From Nemertoderma westbladi (Eukaryota > Xenacoelomorpha > Nemertodermatida > Nemertodermatidae): a stretch of DNA of 42,594 nt. The stretch spans positions 1 through 42,594 of the forward strand of contig JAUCBJ010008960.1 of the NCBI GenBank assembly GCA_032718475.1, read 5' to 3'. Made by a program: the position numbers and the translations under genes. The notes beneath the pieces are model-generated. The model worked only from the letters and a program-made list of their open reading frames with translations, had not been told where the DNA came from and did not search any database. This document shows, piece by piece, positions 41,991-42,594 of this stretch. The stretch's first letter is position 1; every line of letters begins with the position of its first letter.

Positions 41991-42594
41991 TGACAACCGA
42001 GCCCTGATCCACCCAAGAACGATTCCAGGTCCAGGGGGTTTATCGCTCCACCCTTCCTTGGAAGCTATGTGTGACGCTAGCTATATATATTAGCTAATTG
42101 TTGATATATTTTATTTTTGTATAAGTTGTAGAAAATTAATTATATAGAGAAAGTTCTAGAAAAATTGTTTATAAAAAGTTAAAATCAGTCGCAAATACAA
42201 CTAGTTTTGGCTATTTATGGGGCCTACTAAACTCCCAAAAGACAACCAAAAACCTAAAATAATCAAAAAGAACCCAAAAGAACCACCCAATAAATACAGT
42301 AACAAATAGAACCCAAAAGAAACCCTAAACACCCAAAAGAACCCAATAGAACCCCAAATAACTCCCAAAACACCCAAATAACTAAATCTGAAAATAACCG
42401 ATGAGTGTATGAGTAATCGGAAGTATTATTAACTAGTCTGCTAATTTTTAATACTTTTGGCTGAAATGTTGACAGGCACTAAAAAAGTATAACTTTTTTC
42501 ACTATTCTCGAGTTATTTTATTTACCGAGCGCCAGCGAAGCTAATAACGGGTTGATAGAATATTGAATAATATGTACTACGTTTTTACCAATTA
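41991..42594. repeat. Terminal spacer with A/C-only repeat tract
   Basis: 42228-42385 is a degenerate repeat of AACCCAAAAGAACC-type words with almost no T or G on the plus strand apart from single bases. The rest (to 42594) is AT-rich, and no gene is recognised. Confidence 0.55.

Overview
This is animal nuclear DNA, most likely from a marine invertebrate and possibly a deuterostome. The evidence is long AT-rich intergenic sequence, GT-AG splice junctions, a TTC12 (cilia assembly) homologue, GABA/glycine-type Cys-loop receptors, LINE, LTR and DNA transposon copies, tRNA-derived short repeats, and no bacterial gene organisation. The 8-bp palindrome TAGGCCTA occurs nine times by eye, which may be a genome-specific word. 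I cannot name the species.

Layout. 1-6.6 kb: mostly non-coding DNA with a tRNA-derived repeat, a Helitron Rep-domain fragment (3.8 kb) and a decayed or spliced F-box locus (minus strand, 4.5-5.5 kb). 6646-9511: a complete TIR element with a 5-bp target duplication. It carries six copies of a 14-bp palindrome near each end and is filled by a 12-bp minisatellite plus a 369-bp higher-order repeat. 9748-11928: an intact single-exon TTC12-like gene. 13.4-14.25 kb: a large inverted repeat. 14502-17641: a second TIR element (CACTG...CAGTG, flanked by TA) with arrays of the interrupted palindrome AACCNNNGGTT at both ends and an internal gene encoding a PWWP-like domain. A diverged repeat copy at 19.8 kb looks like the related empty site. 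19461-19719: a 37-bp tandem repeat.

20859-22364 and 31763-33205: two paralogous single-exon Cys-loop channel genes, both on the minus strand and about 9.4 kb apart. Between them lie splice-flanked coding exons of an unidentified plus-strand gene (23.3-26.5 kb), two LINE copies (one minus, internally deleted; one plus, 26.85-29.26 kb, frameshifted) and a tRNA-like repeat. 34365-34567: a probable solo or remnant LTR. About 35962-41342: a nearly intact LTR retrotransposon with a 1586-codon gag-pol frame. 41412-41990: a third copy of the same LINE, also internally deleted.

The likely host genes are TTC12, the two receptors, the unidentified spliced gene and perhaps the F-box locus. The rest is mainly mobile elements and repeats. 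The most interesting material is the pair of DNA elements that independently show many palindromic motifs near both ends, one of them carrying a chromatin-reader-like PWWP gene.
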